A DNA stretch of 64,000 bases from Sediminibacterium soli (GTDB lineage: Bacteria > Bacteroidota > Bacteroidia > Chitinophagales > Chitinophagaceae). Under the pieces are notes generated by a model. The model was not told the DNA's origin and searched no databases. It saw only the letters and a program-made list of their open reading frames with translations. A program made the translations under genes and the position numbers. The stretch spans positions 248,001 through 312,000 of the forward strand of contig NZ_JAACJR010000003.1 of the NCBI RefSeq assembly GCF_009939225.1, written 5' to 3'. This document shows, piece by piece, positions 24,991-34,651 of the stretch; the stretch's first letter is position 1; each line of letters begins with the position of its first letter.

Positions 24991-27900
24991 ATGAAAACTG
25001 ATATCCTAAAACGATCCAAATATCAACTGATATCCTTATGGGCCGTCTTTGCCGGGCAGAGATGGTTCCGCATGATTATGCTGGCAGCGCTGCTGGGTCT
25101 GGGTACACCTTCCTTATCACAGGTAACCATCAATCTTGATCTTTCCGCAAACAAGGACACGACCGTTGTTATCGATGATATAGCCCGTAATGGCAACGCC
25201 TGTTCCGGCAGTAACTGTATCGTGTTCAATATCAAATTAAACAGCGGATCCGATCGGGTTAGCCTTGACGTACTGAAACCGGCGCCGACAGGTGCATCTA
25301 CTTATTACCAGGTAAACTGCGGCACAGTTACTTCACTGGCAACGCCGGTCTGTATCTCAGGATTATCAACCGTGTCGATTTCATTCTGTAAGACCGGTAA
25401 TGATAAGCCCACCTACACAATCAGTGCTTCTTCACTCGTAAAAGCTTCTGACGACATCACCCTGCGCCAGGGCTGTTCGGGAACGATGAGTGTAACGGGG
25501 TTGAGTGCGGCCTCGGTTACCTGGACCTCGATTACCGGTACCCCCGGTCAATACAACAGTTACCTGAGCTGCACCAGCGGATGCACCAGCACTACGGTTA
25601 CACCGCCGGTGGGTGCACCGGCCTATATCGATTACCGGGTCAGCGGTTCTACCACCGCCTGCGCCGGAGCACGGGCAGATACCGTCAGGGTGTATACCAC
25701 GCCGCCACTCAGCGTGGCCATCACACCCGCCAATCCCGCCATCTGTTCGGGTGCCAGCACCACTTTAACGGCCACCGCCTCCGGCGGAAATGCACCTTAT
25801 GCTTTTTCCTGGAGTTCGGGTCAGACAGCCTCTTCCATCACTACCGCTACACCGGCAACCTATACCGTTTCAGTGTCGGATAATACCACCGGTTGCGGAC
25901 CCATTACACAAACAGCTACCGTAACCGCAGCGCCAACGCCCACAGCACCCACGGTAAGCGGGGTCACCATCTGCGCAGGCAGCACCGCAACGCTGTCGGC
26001 CACCGCACCGGGTGGCACCTATAGCTGGTTCGATGCGCCTTCGGGCGGCAACCTGCTGGCAACAGGCAGTTCCTTTACCACCCCCGCACTCTCGGCCAGC
26101 ACCACCTATTATGTGCAGACACTGGTATCTAACTGCAGCAGCAGCCGCACAGCGGTTACCGTTACCGTTAACCCCATACCCAGTAACCCAACGGTAAACA
26201 ACGCCACGATCTGCGCGGGCAGTGCCGCCTCGCTGAATGCTACAGCACCAGGCGGAACCTACCAATGGTACGATGCAGCCACCGCCGGTAACCTGGTATT
26301 CACCGGGAGCAGTTTTACCACACCCGCATTAAATGCCAGCACGAATTATTATGTTTCCAGCACCCTGTCGGGCTGTACCAGCGGCAGGTCAACCGCAGCG
26401 GTAACCGTCAACGCCATACCGGCAGCGCCCACGGCTTCTTCGGCCACCATCTGCACCAATACCAGCGCTTCGTTGCAGGCCACGGCTCCGGGCGGTGTCT
26501 ACGAATGGTATAACCAGGCTTCGGCAGGTACATTGCTGGCTACCGGGACGGGATATACCACACCCGCGCTTACCAGCAATACCACCTATTATGTACAGTC
26601 CACAATATCCGGCTGTACCGGACCCAGGGCGGCTGTTTCGGTCACCATCACCAATAGTCCCGCCCCTCCCACCGCGGCAGGAGCAGCCATCTGTGTTGGC
26701 AACAGCACAACACTTACCGCCACCGCTCCCGGCGGACCTTACGAATGGTATGGCGTGTCCAGCGGCGGTACAGCCCTCTATACCGGTGCTTCCTATGCCA
26801 CACCCGTGCTGACTGCCGATGCCACCTATTATGTTCAGGCCGGTGTGGCCGGTTGCATGAGCAGCCGCACAACGGTTAGGGTTACCGTCAGTTCAATACC
26901 CTCGGCACCCGTGGCAAACAATGCCAGCATATGCGCGGGCAGCACCGTTACACTTACCGCCACCGGCGCGGGCACCAATCAATGGTATGATGCCGCTTCG
27001 GGTGGTAACCTGCTTACATCAGGTAACAGCTATCTTACGGCCGCCCTGAACAGCAGCGCGGATTATTATGTTCAGACAGTGGTAAACGGATGTGCGGGTC
27101 CGAGGAAAACAGTATCCGTAACGGTCAATGCCATTCCCTCCGCACCGGTGGCCGCTGCAGTAACCATCTGTACCGGCACAAAAGCAAACCTGCAGGCAAC
27201 TTCTCCCGGCGGTTCGTATGGATGGTACGGATCCCCATCGGGCGGAACACAGCTGGCAACAACGGCCAGTTACCAGACGCCGGCGCTGACAGCCTCCGCC
27301 AGTTATTATGTACAAACCTCCATTAATGGTTGCACCAGCGACAGGACCGCGGTGCCGGTAACGGTATCTGCCTTACCATCCGCACCCACCGCGTTGCCGA
27401 TGACGATCTGCGCAGGCAATACCTCCACCTTAACGGCCAGTGCACCAGGTGGTAGCTATGAATGGTACGATGCTTCTTCGGGCGGTAACCTGTTATCGGT
27501 TGGCGTTTCATACACCACCGCCACGCTAACCGCCGGCAAAACCGTGTATGTGCAGACAACCGTGGGAGGCTGCACCGGCCCGCGGGCGGCTGTGAGCACA
27601 ACGGTGATCGCCCTGCCTGCCGCGCCTTCGGTTACGCCGGGCGCTGTCTGCGGGGGTAATACGGTAACGCTTACCGCCACAGCGCCCGGCGGCACTTATC
27701 AATGGTATGATGCGCCTTCGGGCGGAACATTACTGGGCGGCGGTACCAGTTATACCTCGGGTGTGCTTGCCGGTAATTCCATGTTCTATGTAAGTGCAAC
27801 CATTTCGGGATGTACGGGCAGCAGAACAGCCGTTCCGGTTACCGTTACGCCTATCCCGGCGGCACCGGTTGTTTCGGGTACCACCATCTGCGCGGGCAAT

Positions 27901-30900
27901 ACAACAGATCTTTCAGCGGCTTCATCGGGCAGCAGTGTTGAATGGTACGATGCCGCTGCCGCAGGTAATCTTCTGTTTACCGGCAATACCTTCCGTACCG
28001 CCACGCTCAGCGCCAACGCTTTTTATTATGCGCAGGCCGTCGTATCCGGCTGCACCAGTGCAAGAACCGGTGTGGCGGTAACAGTAACACCATTACCCGC
28101 TGCGCCCACGGTGGCGGATAAGACCGTTTGCCAGGGTAATGCAGCATTGTTTTCAGCCACCGCGCCGGGCGGTGTATACCATTGGTATTCACTGGCAGGC
28201 GGCGGCACCCCGCTGTTCACCGGCGCCAATTATGCAACGGGCGTATTATCGGCCACAACACGGTATTATGTAAGCGCTTTTGTTTCGGGTTGTGAAGGAC
28301 CCATGGCCATGGTAACGGCAAATGTGATTGCCACACCCGCCGCACCCAACGCCGCCGGAACCGCTATTTGCCAGGGCACGGGTACCACCGTTACCGCCAC
28401 CGCGCCGGGCGGTGTATACGAGTGGTACGATATGTCTGCTTCCGGGGTATTGTTATCAACCGGTGCCGCTTTTAACACACCGGTTCTCAATGCAAACACC
28501 ACTTATTACGTACAATCCGTAAGCGCCGGTTGCATTGGTCCCAGAACAGCCGTAACCGTTACGGTAATACCCAAACTCAGCCCCTCTTTTCAATACGCTT
28601 CGGGAACTTTCTGCCTGTCGGGCACCAACCCCCTGCCAACGATCGCCGGCGGGTTATCGGGTCTGTTCAGTGTGGCGCCGGCAGGACTGGTATTCAGCAA
28701 TACTGCCACCGGCGAGATCAACCTGGCGGCCAGTACGCCCGGCAGTTATGTACTGAGTTTTGTAACCAGCGGCGCCTGCGTGTACAGCAGCTCGTCCAGG
28801 ATCATGATAACCAATACGCCCAATGCCGCGTTCTCCTATGCGGGTCCTGTTTGCCAGCAGCAGCAGTCCATCCAACCGGTTTTTGCCAGCGGCGCCAGCG
28901 CCGGGGTATTCTCGGCAAATGCTGCAGGTCTTGTGTTTGCCGATGCAAGCACGGGTGAGATAGACCTGTCGCGGTCTGCCGCGGGTACCTATACCATTAC
29001 CAATGGCATTGCTGCTGCCGGAGGGTGTGCGGCTACATCGGCATCGAATACGCTTACCGTTAATCCCGCCGCCACCGCCCGTGCCGGTGTTTCGCAAACG
29101 ATCTGCGCGGGCAACCCGGTGCAGCTTAACGGATCGATGGGCGGATCGGCAACCGGCATCACCTGGTCGGGAGGGAAGGGTGTGTTCTCCAATGCCAGCC
29201 AGCTCAGCACCGGCTATACCCCCGCGCCGAACGAAACGATTGCCAAACTGTTTCTTATCACCGATGACCCGGCCGGTCCCTGTGCCGCTGCGGTCGACAG
29301 CCTGCTTGTTTTCATCACACCCAAACCGGCAAACCCTGTGGTATCGGGCGCAGAAGCCTGTACCGGCGCCAGCGCCACCATTATTGCCACTTCACCCGGC
29401 GGTGTGTACGAATGGTACGATGCCGCTTCGGGAGGAACCCTGCTGGCATCGGCCGCATCTTATACCACGCCTGTTTTAACGGCCAATACCACCTACTATG
29501 TACGGTCCGTTATCAGCAATTGCGCCGGTGATCGCGCACCGGTGACCGTAAAAGTTGCGCCTCCGCCCAGGATCAACAGTCCCGGCGCCGCTATGGTCTG
29601 TACCGGTTACCCCATGCTGTACGAGATCAGCAGCGACCAGGCGGGGGTGTCGTACCGGTGGTCGAGAAATACGATCGCGGGCATCAGCAATGCAGCCGCA
29701 TCCGGTTTTACCAGTACCTCTATCAGCGAGGTGCTGAACAATACCGGCAGCACGCCGGTTGCCGTTACGTATTCCATCGTTCCGGATAACGGCAGTTGCA
29801 CGGGCGTGCCATTTTCTCTGGTATTAACGGTAAACCCCACGCCGGCGGCGCCCGGTGTTACGGCAAGCTCTCCTGTTTGCGTGGGCAGTACCCTGTCTTT
29901 ATCAACCGCTTCTGTTACCGGCGCCAGCTATGCCTGGACAGGGCCCGATAATTTCAGTTCTTCGCAGCGCAACCCCGTGCTGCCGAATGTTACGCTTAAG
30001 TCGGCCGGCGTATATGCCGTAACGCTTACCGTGAACGGTTGTACCAGCCAGGCGGGCAGTATCAATGTTTTTCCGGTGATTGCGGCACCCACCGCCACCA
30101 ATAACGGCCCTGTATGCGAAGGCAGCAGCATACAGCTGACGGCCGGTACGCTTGCCAATGCCACCTACCGGTGGACGGGCCCTTACGGGTTCAGCTCGGC
30201 GCTGCGAACGCCGGTGATACCCTCCGGCACCAAACTGCATGCAGGCATGTACTACCTGGCCGCATCCATCGCCGGTTGCCCGGGACTGACGGATTCAACA
30301 AGGGTAACGGTGAACCTGCCTCCGACAAAACCACAGGTCCGCAGCAATGCGCCCATCTGCTCCAGCGACTCACTGGTATTTGCGGTTGACAATATCCAGG
30401 ATGCATCATATAAATGGACCGGTCCGAATGGGTTTTCAACAACAACACAAAACCCGGTGATACGCAATACCACCGCTCAATACAGCGGAACGTATACTGT
30501 AGTGGCAAACACACCGGGCTGTGCCATCACTTCCAATGCATCCGTTCCTGTTACAGTAAAACCTACACCCGGTGTACCTACGCCCGCCAGTAACAGTCCT
30601 GTATGTGCGGGCGGCACACTGTTTTTGTTTGCCACATCGGCCAGCGGCGCCAATTTCCAGTGGCTGGGAAAATCGGGATTCAGCACCACCCAGCAAAATC
30701 CTTCGTTAACGAATATCAGCCTGGCGGATTCCGGCACTTACCGCGTGGTGGCTTCCCTCAGCGGTTGTTATAGCGATACGGCGCTGACCAAAGTGGCGGT
30801 GGTGGCACCTGCACAGGCCATGGCAGGCAGCGACCAGTCCGTGTGCGCCAACAATGCCGTGGTTCAGTTGCAGGGTGTTATACAGGGCGATGATACCCGT

Positions 30901-31851
30901 ACAGGAATATGGGCCAGCTCGGGATCGGGTGTGTTTCTTCCGTCGACCACCAGTCTTTTGGCTAGGTATATTCCCAGCAGCGGCGATACGGCAGCCGGCA
31001 GCGTAAAGCTGACACTTGTCACTACCAATAACAAGGTCTGTCCCGTTTCCGGCATGTCGGTCAACATCCTTATTACAGATGCGCCCGTTGCTGATGCCGG
31101 CGCCGATGTGGCGATCTGCTCCAACGATTCGCTGATCAGCCTGAAAGGAAAGGTCATCAATGCCGGCGGTGCACAATGGTATTCGCAGGGAACCGGTTAT
31201 TTCAACAGATCGGGCAACGGCGATCTGCAGCCGGTATACGTGCCGTCTGCACGCGATATCAGAACCGGCAAAGTAAATTTCTACCTTGTTACAACCGGTA
31301 ACGGAAGCTGCCTGGCTGCTGCCGATACATTAAGCGCCGTTATCAACGCTGCGCCGAAAGTGAACGCGGGTGCCGACAGGATGATCTTTCTCGATGATAA
31401 AGTGGTATTGAGCCCTTCCATAACCGGCAACGTGGTTCGCTATGAATGGTCGCCCAACAGCAACCTCAGCAGTAACCAGGTGCCGAATGCGGTGCTTACC
31501 GGCAAGGAGAGCACCACCTATACGCTGCGGGTTACGGACGACAAATCCTGCACAGCTTCCGATGATGTATTTATCAAGGTGCTGAAGCCGATAGCCATAC
31601 CCAATGTGTTTTCACCCAACGGTGATGGCATTCATGATACCTGGGAAATACCCGAACTCAACAATTACCCCGGCGCCACCGTTGAAATATTCGGCAGGAG
31701 CGGGATGCGGCTTTACTATTCCGTGGGCTACAGCAAACCCTGGAACGGAACCTACGAGGGCAAGCCCGTTCCGGTTGCCACTTACTACTACATCATCCAC
31801 ACCAATTTCAACAACAAAATGTTTGCAGGATCGGTAACGGTTCTCCGGTAA
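24991..31851 (+). CDS. Giant Ig-like repeat surface protein with type IX secretion C-terminal domain
   Basis: A 2,286-residue secreted protein. I choose the ATG at 24991, preceded by GGAG, over the GTG at 24904. A long signal sequence ends near residue 44 (LGTPSLSQ). Residues of about 314-1195 are 11 tandem Ig-like repeats of about 80 residues with conserved TICAG, TAPGG, EWYDA, GG-LL, YYVQ and SGCTGPR motifs; a twelfth copy lies at about 1445-1525. The remaining middle part is diverged Ig/PKD-like units. The last 85 residues (NVFSPNGDGIHDTWEIP to the end) are the gliding-motility-associated C-terminal domain that directs type IX secretion (type B). Likely an adhesin or surface filament; the ligand is unknown. 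It is followed by a bidirectional terminator. Confidence 0.9.
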   Translation: MKTDILKRSKYQLISLWAVFAGQRWFRMIMLAALLGLGTPSLSQVTINLDLSANKDTTVVIDDIARNGNACSGSNCIVFNIKLNSGSDRVSLDVLKPAPTGASTYYQVNCGTVTSLATPVCISGLSTVSISFCKTGNDKPTYTISASSLVKASDDITLRQGCSGTMSVTGLSAASVTWTSITGTPGQYNSYLSCTSGCTSTTVTPPVGAPAYIDYRVSGSTTACAGARADTVRVYTTPPLSVAITPANPAICSGASTTLTATASGGNAPYAFSWSSGQTASSITTATPATYTVSVSDNTTGCGPITQTATVTAAPTPTAPTVSGVTICAGSTATLSATAPGGTYSWFDAPSGGNLLATGSSFTTPALSASTTYYVQTLVSNCSSSRTAVTVTVNPIPSNPTVNNATICAGSAASLNATAPGGTYQWYDAATAGNLVFTGSSFTTPALNASTNYYVSSTLSGCTSGRSTAAVTVNAIPAAPTASSATICTNTSASLQATAPGGVYEWYNQASAGTLLATGTGYTTPALTSNTTYYVQSTISGCTGPRAAVSVTITNSPAPPTAAGAAICVGNSTTLTATAPGGPYEWYGVSSGGTALYTGASYATPVLTADATYYVQAGVAGCMSSRTTVRVTVSSIPSAPVANNASICAGSTVTLTATGAGTNQWYDAASGGNLLTSGNSYLTAALNSSADYYVQTVVNGCAGPRKTVSVTVNAIPSAPVAAAVTICTGTKANLQATSPGGSYGWYGSPSGGTQLATTASYQTPALTASASYYVQTSINGCTSDRTAVPVTVSALPSAPTALPMTICAGNTSTLTASAPGGSYEWYDASSGGNLLSVGVSYTTATLTAGKTVYVQTTVGGCTGPRAAVSTTVIALPAAPSVTPGAVCGGNTVTLTATAPGGTYQWYDAPSGGTLLGGGTSYTSGVLAGNSMFYVSATISGCTGSRTAVPVTVTPIPAAPVVSGTTICAGNTTDLSAASSGSSVEWYDAAAAGNLLFTGNTFRTATLSANAFYYAQAVVSGCTSARTGVAVTVTPLPAAPTVADKTVCQGNAALFSATAPGGVYHWYSLAGGGTPLFTGANYATGVLSATTRYYVSAFVSGCEGPMAMVTANVIATPAAPNAAGTAICQGTGTTVTATAPGGVYEWYDMSASGVLLSTGAAFNTPVLNANTTYYVQSVSAGCIGPRTAVTVTVIPKLSPSFQYASGTFCLSGTNPLPTIAGGLSGLFSVAPAGLVFSNTATGEINLAASTPGSYVLSFVTSGACVYSSSSRIMITNTPNAAFSYAGPVCQQQQSIQPVFASGASAGVFSANAAGLVFADASTGEIDLSRSAAGTYTITNGIAAAGGCAATSASNTLTVNPAATARAGVSQTICAGNPVQLNGSMGGSATGITWSGGKGVFSNASQLSTGYTPAPNETIAKLFLITDDPAGPCAAAVDSLLVFITPKPANPVVSGAEACTGASATIIATSPGGVYEWYDAASGGTLLASAASYTTPVLTANTTYYVRSVISNCAGDRAPVTVKVAPPPRINSPGAAMVCTGYPMLYEISSDQAGVSYRWSRNTIAGISNAAASGFTSTSISEVLNNTGSTPVAVTYSIVPDNGSCTGVPFSLVLTVNPTPAAPGVTASSPVCVGSTLSLSTASVTGASYAWTGPDNFSSSQRNPVLPNVTLKSAGVYAVTLTVNGCTSQAGSINVFPVIAAPTATNNGPVCEGSSIQLTAGTLANATYRWTGPYGFSSALRTPVIPSGTKLHAGMYYLAASIAGCPGLTDSTRVTVNLPPTKPQVRSNAPICSSDSLVFAVDNIQDASYKWTGPNGFSTTTQNPVIRNTTAQYSGTYTVVANTPGCAITSNASVPVTVKPTPGVPTPASNSPVCAGGTLFLFATSASGANFQWLGKSGFSTTQQNPSLTNISLADSGTYRVVASLSGCYSDTALTKVAVVAPAQAMAGSDQSVCANNAVVQLQGVIQGDDTRTGIWASSGSGVFLPSTTSLLARYIPSSGDTAAGSVKLTLVTTNNKVCPVSGMSVNILITDAPVADAGADVAICSNDSLISLKGKVINAGGAQWYSQGTGYFNRSGNGDLQPVYVPSARDIRTGKVNFYLVTTGNGSCLAAADTLSAVINAAPKVNAGADRMIFLDDKVVLSPSITGNVVRYEWSPNSNLSSNQVPNAVLTGKESTTYTLRVTDDKSCTASDDVFIKVLKPIAIPNVFSPNGDGIHDTWEIPELNNYPGATVEIFGRSGMRLYYSVGYSKPWNGTYEGKPVPVATYYYIIHTNFNNKMFAGSVTVLR
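25930..28575 (+). repeat. Tandem array of 11 coding repeats of about 240 bp
   Basis: Eleven consecutive units encode the Ig-like modules of the giant protein. The average period is about 240 bp. Units differ at many positions but keep blocks coding for APGG and EWYD. A separate twelfth unit lies near 29324-29565. The array is prone to unequal recombination and to assembly error. Confidence 0.88.
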
Positions 31852-31889
31852 AAAAATAACAGGGCCGGTGCCGGTATGCTGTTATTTTT
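31852..31889. terminator. Bidirectional terminator between convergent genes
   Basis: A perfect 11-bp inverted repeat, AAAAATAACAG (31852-31862) and CTGTTATTTTT (31879-31889). The A/T-rich outer arms give a T run in both directions. It serves the giant repeat gene (+) and the beta-lactamase-family gene (-), whose stop codon lies inside it. Confidence 0.88.
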
Positions 31890-33171
31890 CCAATGCCTGG
31901 TATACCGCCACTTTGAATTTTTCTGCGATATCGCCATGGCTCATGGGGTACTGCTGTAAAACGAATTGCGCAACGATCTTATTCCTGGGGTCGATCCAGT
32001 AAGATGAAGCAAACATGCCTCCCCAGCTAAACGTTCCCAGCGGTGAATTGCTGCGGGCCTCGTCGGCTTCCGTCACCACCTGGAAGCCCAGGCCGAACTT
32101 GGCCGCCCTGCCCATATTGATATCGCCGATCTGGTTAATCGTCATCAGGTGCAGGGTGTTGGGGCTTAACAGTCGCTTTCCGTTGTAATCGCCGCCATTC
32201 AGCAGCATTTGCATGAATACCGCGTAATCATAGGCGGTGGATACCAGTCCGCCGCCACCGGAATAAAAACTTCCGTCTGCAAGCGCAGGATAATCACGGA
32301 TGAACACGCCGTTCAGGTACATTTTTTCAGGTGCGTTGATCACTTTTTTATTTGCGTCTTCGCTGTGCAGCATGGCAAGACGGGCTTGCTTGTCTTTGGG
32401 CAGATAGAAATAGGTGTCTTTCATGCCCAGCGGCTCAAATATTTTTTTGCGGAAGTAATCATCAAGGCTCATACCGCTGATCACTTCGATTACGTAACCC
32501 AGTACATCGGTATTGAGACCGTAGGTATATTTTTCGCCGGGCTGGTGAACAAGCGGCAGCGATGCCAGTCTGTTGATATTGTCGGCGAGCCTGCTTCCGC
32601 CCATAAGACCGATACCGCCCACAACGCCGTGTTTGTAGTAGATGGCATTCATCTGCTGGCTTCCGATCTGTGCATAACCGATGCCCGATGTATGGGTGAG
32701 CAGGTCCCGGATAGTGATCTCTCTTTTGGCCGGAACGGTGGTGTAGCTGGTATCCGCGGCATTGAATTTATCGAGCACCTGCGGTTTGCGGAACCCGGAA
32801 ATGTATTTTGAAACGGGTTCGTCGAGCAGTAAGCGGCCGTCTTCGTAGAGCATCATAATGCCCACGCTGGTGATGGCTTTTGTCTGGGATGCAATGCGGA
32901 AGATGGCATCTTTCTGCAGCGTGTTGTTTTTTACCGCGTCGTCGATGCCGATGCCCTTGTGGTAAACGATATTGCCATCTCTCGCAACAATGGCTATGGC
33001 ACCTGAAATCCAGTTACTGTCTATATAGGACTTCACCAGCCTGTCGATCCGCTGCAGGCGCTCCGCAGAAAATCCTGCTTTAGCCGGTGCTGCCGGAACC
33101 AGTGTTCGCGACTGCGCAATAATAACCGATGCAAATAACAGCGTAAACGCCGTACCGATAATTCTTCTCAT
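31882..33171 (-). CDS. Exported serine hydrolase, class C beta-lactamase/DD-peptidase family
   Basis: A 429-residue protein with a signal peptide (residues 1-20, ending VIIAQ). The nucleophile is Ser95 in the SxxK motif IASQTKAITS. A YGLN segment (KYTYGLNTDVLGYVIE) stands at the YxN position, and DLLTHTSGIGY is the usual landmark between them. The family includes AmpC-like beta-lactamases, DD-carboxypeptidases and esterases; most environmental members are esterases or peptidases, so antibiotic resistance should not be assumed. It is convergent with the giant repeat gene and shares its terminator. Confidence 0.9.
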   Translation of the reverse strand: MRRIIGTAFTLLFASVIIAQSRTLVPAAPAKAGFSAERLQRIDRLVKSYIDSNWISGAIAIVARDGNIVYHKGIGIDDAVKNNTLQKDAIFRIASQTKAITSVGIMMLYEDGRLLLDEPVSKYISGFRKPQVLDKFNAADTSYTTVPAKREITIRDLLTHTSGIGYAQIGSQQMNAIYYKHGVVGGIGLMGGSRLADNINRLASLPLVHQPGEKYTYGLNTDVLGYVIEVISGMSLDDYFRKKIFEPLGMKDTYFYLPKDKQARLAMLHSEDANKKVINAPEKMYLNGVFIRDYPALADGSFYSGGGGLVSTAYDYAVFMQMLLNGGDYNGKRLLSPNTLHLMTINQIGDINMGRAAKFGLGFQVVTEADEARSNSPLGTFSWGGMFASSYWIDPRNKIVAQFVLQQYPMSHGDIAEKFKVAVYQALEK

Positions 33172-33220
33172 GGCAAATCAATTTGCCTCAAATTAATCAA
33201 TCAGAACGAGAGATATTCCC

Positions 33221-33664
33221 TCAGTCTCCCCAAACCTTTGGGTGCTCGGCAAAATAGGGGATGGCGAATGCGCCCATCAGGCCGGTGATGAGTTCCACGC
33301 CGAGGGTAAGACCGCGCGCGCTTTCGGGCATCGGCTCGCCGGTGGGGAGCATGTAGGGGCCGAGGGGGATAAACGCCACCACAGCCGTCAGCACCAGGCA
33401 TAGGCCGATGTAAACGACCAGTCCGGGTTTGATGAACTGCAGGATCAGCGAGTACACAATACCGCCCAGCACCAGCGTTGGAATGGTGAAGAAAATAATG
33501 GTGTTGATGTTGATGAATTCGGCGAATTCATACCCGGTGATCTTCCGGTACACAAAGTCGAAGATCAGGTTGATAACGGTTGCACCAATACCAACGAACA
33601 ATCCGCCCAGTATACCCCGGGCAGAAATATTGTAGTGGTAGGCACTTGAAGATTCGGTCAGCAT
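33221..33664 (-). CDS. Four-helix membrane protein of unknown function
   Basis: A 147-residue protein with four hydrophobic segments (about 17-35, 53-72, 78-98 and 118-138). A polar start (MLTESSSAYHYNISARG) faces one side and the tail ends EHPKVWGD. The layout resembles small Bacteroidota membrane proteins without assigned function. It lies 50 bp from the start of the beta-lactamase-family gene on the same strand and could be co-transcribed with it. A long inverted repeat separates it from the methyltransferase gene upstream. Confidence 0.6.
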   Translation of the reverse strand: MLTESSSAYHYNISARGILGGLFVGIGATVINLIFDFVYRKITGYEFAEFININTIIFFTIPTLVLGGIVYSLILQFIKPGLVVYIGLCLVLTAVVAFIPLGPYMLPTGEPMPESARGLTLGVELITGLMGAFAIPYFAEHPKVWGD

Positions 33665-33810
33665 ACAGTAGCGTTTTCGTGTAACAAATAAGGTTTACCA
33701 AAAAACAGTCAGTTGCGTATGTCCGAGGCTATGGGTAAGAGCTGGTATAAAGTTCCGAAGAATTTGGGATTTCAGGAGGAAAATTTGCGGGACTGAAAAG
33801 CGGAATGGTC

Positions 33811-33880
33811 AAAAGGTTGGATGGCTACATTGTTTTATTGTTGCCAATAGCCATTCAACAATGTAGCCATCCAACCTTTT
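33811..33880 (-). terminator. Long perfect hairpin after the methyltransferase gene
   Basis: A perfect 24-bp inverted repeat (33811-33834 and 33857-33880) with a 22-nt loop starts 3 bp after the stop of the TylF-like gene. The outer ends are AAAA and TTTT, so it can work as a terminator in either direction. It is longer than needed for termination. Confidence 0.7.
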
Positions 33881-33882
33881 AA

Positions 33883-34614
33883 CTATATAACCACCACCGC
33901 CACCTGGTAATAATTATTCACCGCGCCCACCAGCTCCGTTTGTACATAGAAGGCTTCGGTGAAGATCCGGAGGGCCTGGAACTCGTGGTTGGGTACGTTG
34001 AATTCGTCGAAGAAAAGAATATCTCCTTTTTTCAGGTATGGGTACAGCGTGGATAAGGCAAACAGGGTGGAAGAAAACAGGTCTGCATCGAGGTGAATGA
34101 TTTTCCTGCGGTTATTGTGCATCGGGTGCTCCTGTAAAAAAGGCACCAGCGTATCCTGGAAAAGTCCTTTTACAAATTTGGCGCGGTGATCGGAGAGACT
34201 GGGCACATCGGCATACATATCGCCCTTGCCAAAGAATACGCCCCATTTTTCGGGCAGGCCTTCAAAAGTGTCGAACCCGTAAAAACGGGAATCGCTGTTG
34301 GTATTGGCTTTCACCCACCATTCGAACGATCTGCCGCCGAATACGCCGAACTCCAGGTAATCTGCCGGTATATCGAGCAGGGAATACTGGCCGGCAACAT
34401 ACCGGTACAGATCGTATCGTTTATTGTAGTTGCGTTTCAGAACGGGGAAATCGTTGAACTCCGTTTTTGGCTGCCTGGCTATCCAGCGCGATAAGGCCAG
34501 CGTATTGGAAAAGAACAGCAGCGGGTTGCGCAGAAATCCCAGCCAGGCATGCGGGCGCAGCAGCAGGATCAGGTGTTTACAAAAAGCATTCAGGGCGATC
34601 AGTGTTCTTTTCAT
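33883..34614 (-). CDS. TylF/MycF-like class I methyltransferase
   Basis: A 243-residue protein with a class I S-adenosylmethionine fold. LEFGVFGGRSFEWW at about 88-101 is the cofactor-binding loop; RFYGFDTFEGLPEKWG carries the acidic residue that holds the ribose; IHLDADLFSSTLFAL and KKGDILFFDEF provide the Asp residues that bind the catalytic metal in the TylF family. Known members O-methylate sugars of macrolides, but many bacterial homologues sit in surface-glycan loci. No glycan genes flank it here. It lies 38 bp downstream of the PurN fusion gene on the same strand, so the two may share a transcript. Confidence 0.8.
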   Translation of the reverse strand: MKRTLIALNAFCKHLILLLRPHAWLGFLRNPLLFFSNTLALSRWIARQPKTEFNDFPVLKRNYNKRYDLYRYVAGQYSLLDIPADYLEFGVFGGRSFEWWVKANTNSDSRFYGFDTFEGLPEKWGVFFGKGDMYADVPSLSDHRAKFVKGLFQDTLVPFLQEHPMHNNRRKIIHLDADLFSSTLFALSTLYPYLKKGDILFFDEFNVPNHEFQALRIFTEAFYVQTELVGAVNNYYQVAVVVI

Positions 34615-34651
34615 AGGTTCAGGCGAAAATAAAGCTGTAACCCGCCGGCAG

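Noticed and set aside
25930-28575. Regular repeats with a fixed period, first considered as a CRISPR-like array
   Set aside because: The period is about 240 bp, the units are all in one open frame and encode Ig-like modules; there are no short identical repeats with unique spacers.
25870-30240. Many open frames on the minus strand opposite the giant repeat gene
   Set aside because: They are shadows of the repeated coding units: no start context, family or composition supports them, and they recur with the repeat period.
31882-33171. Antibiotic-resistance beta-lactamase
   Set aside because: SxxK is present, but the family is mostly esterases and peptidases in environmental bacteria and nothing specific for beta-lactam hydrolysis can be read.
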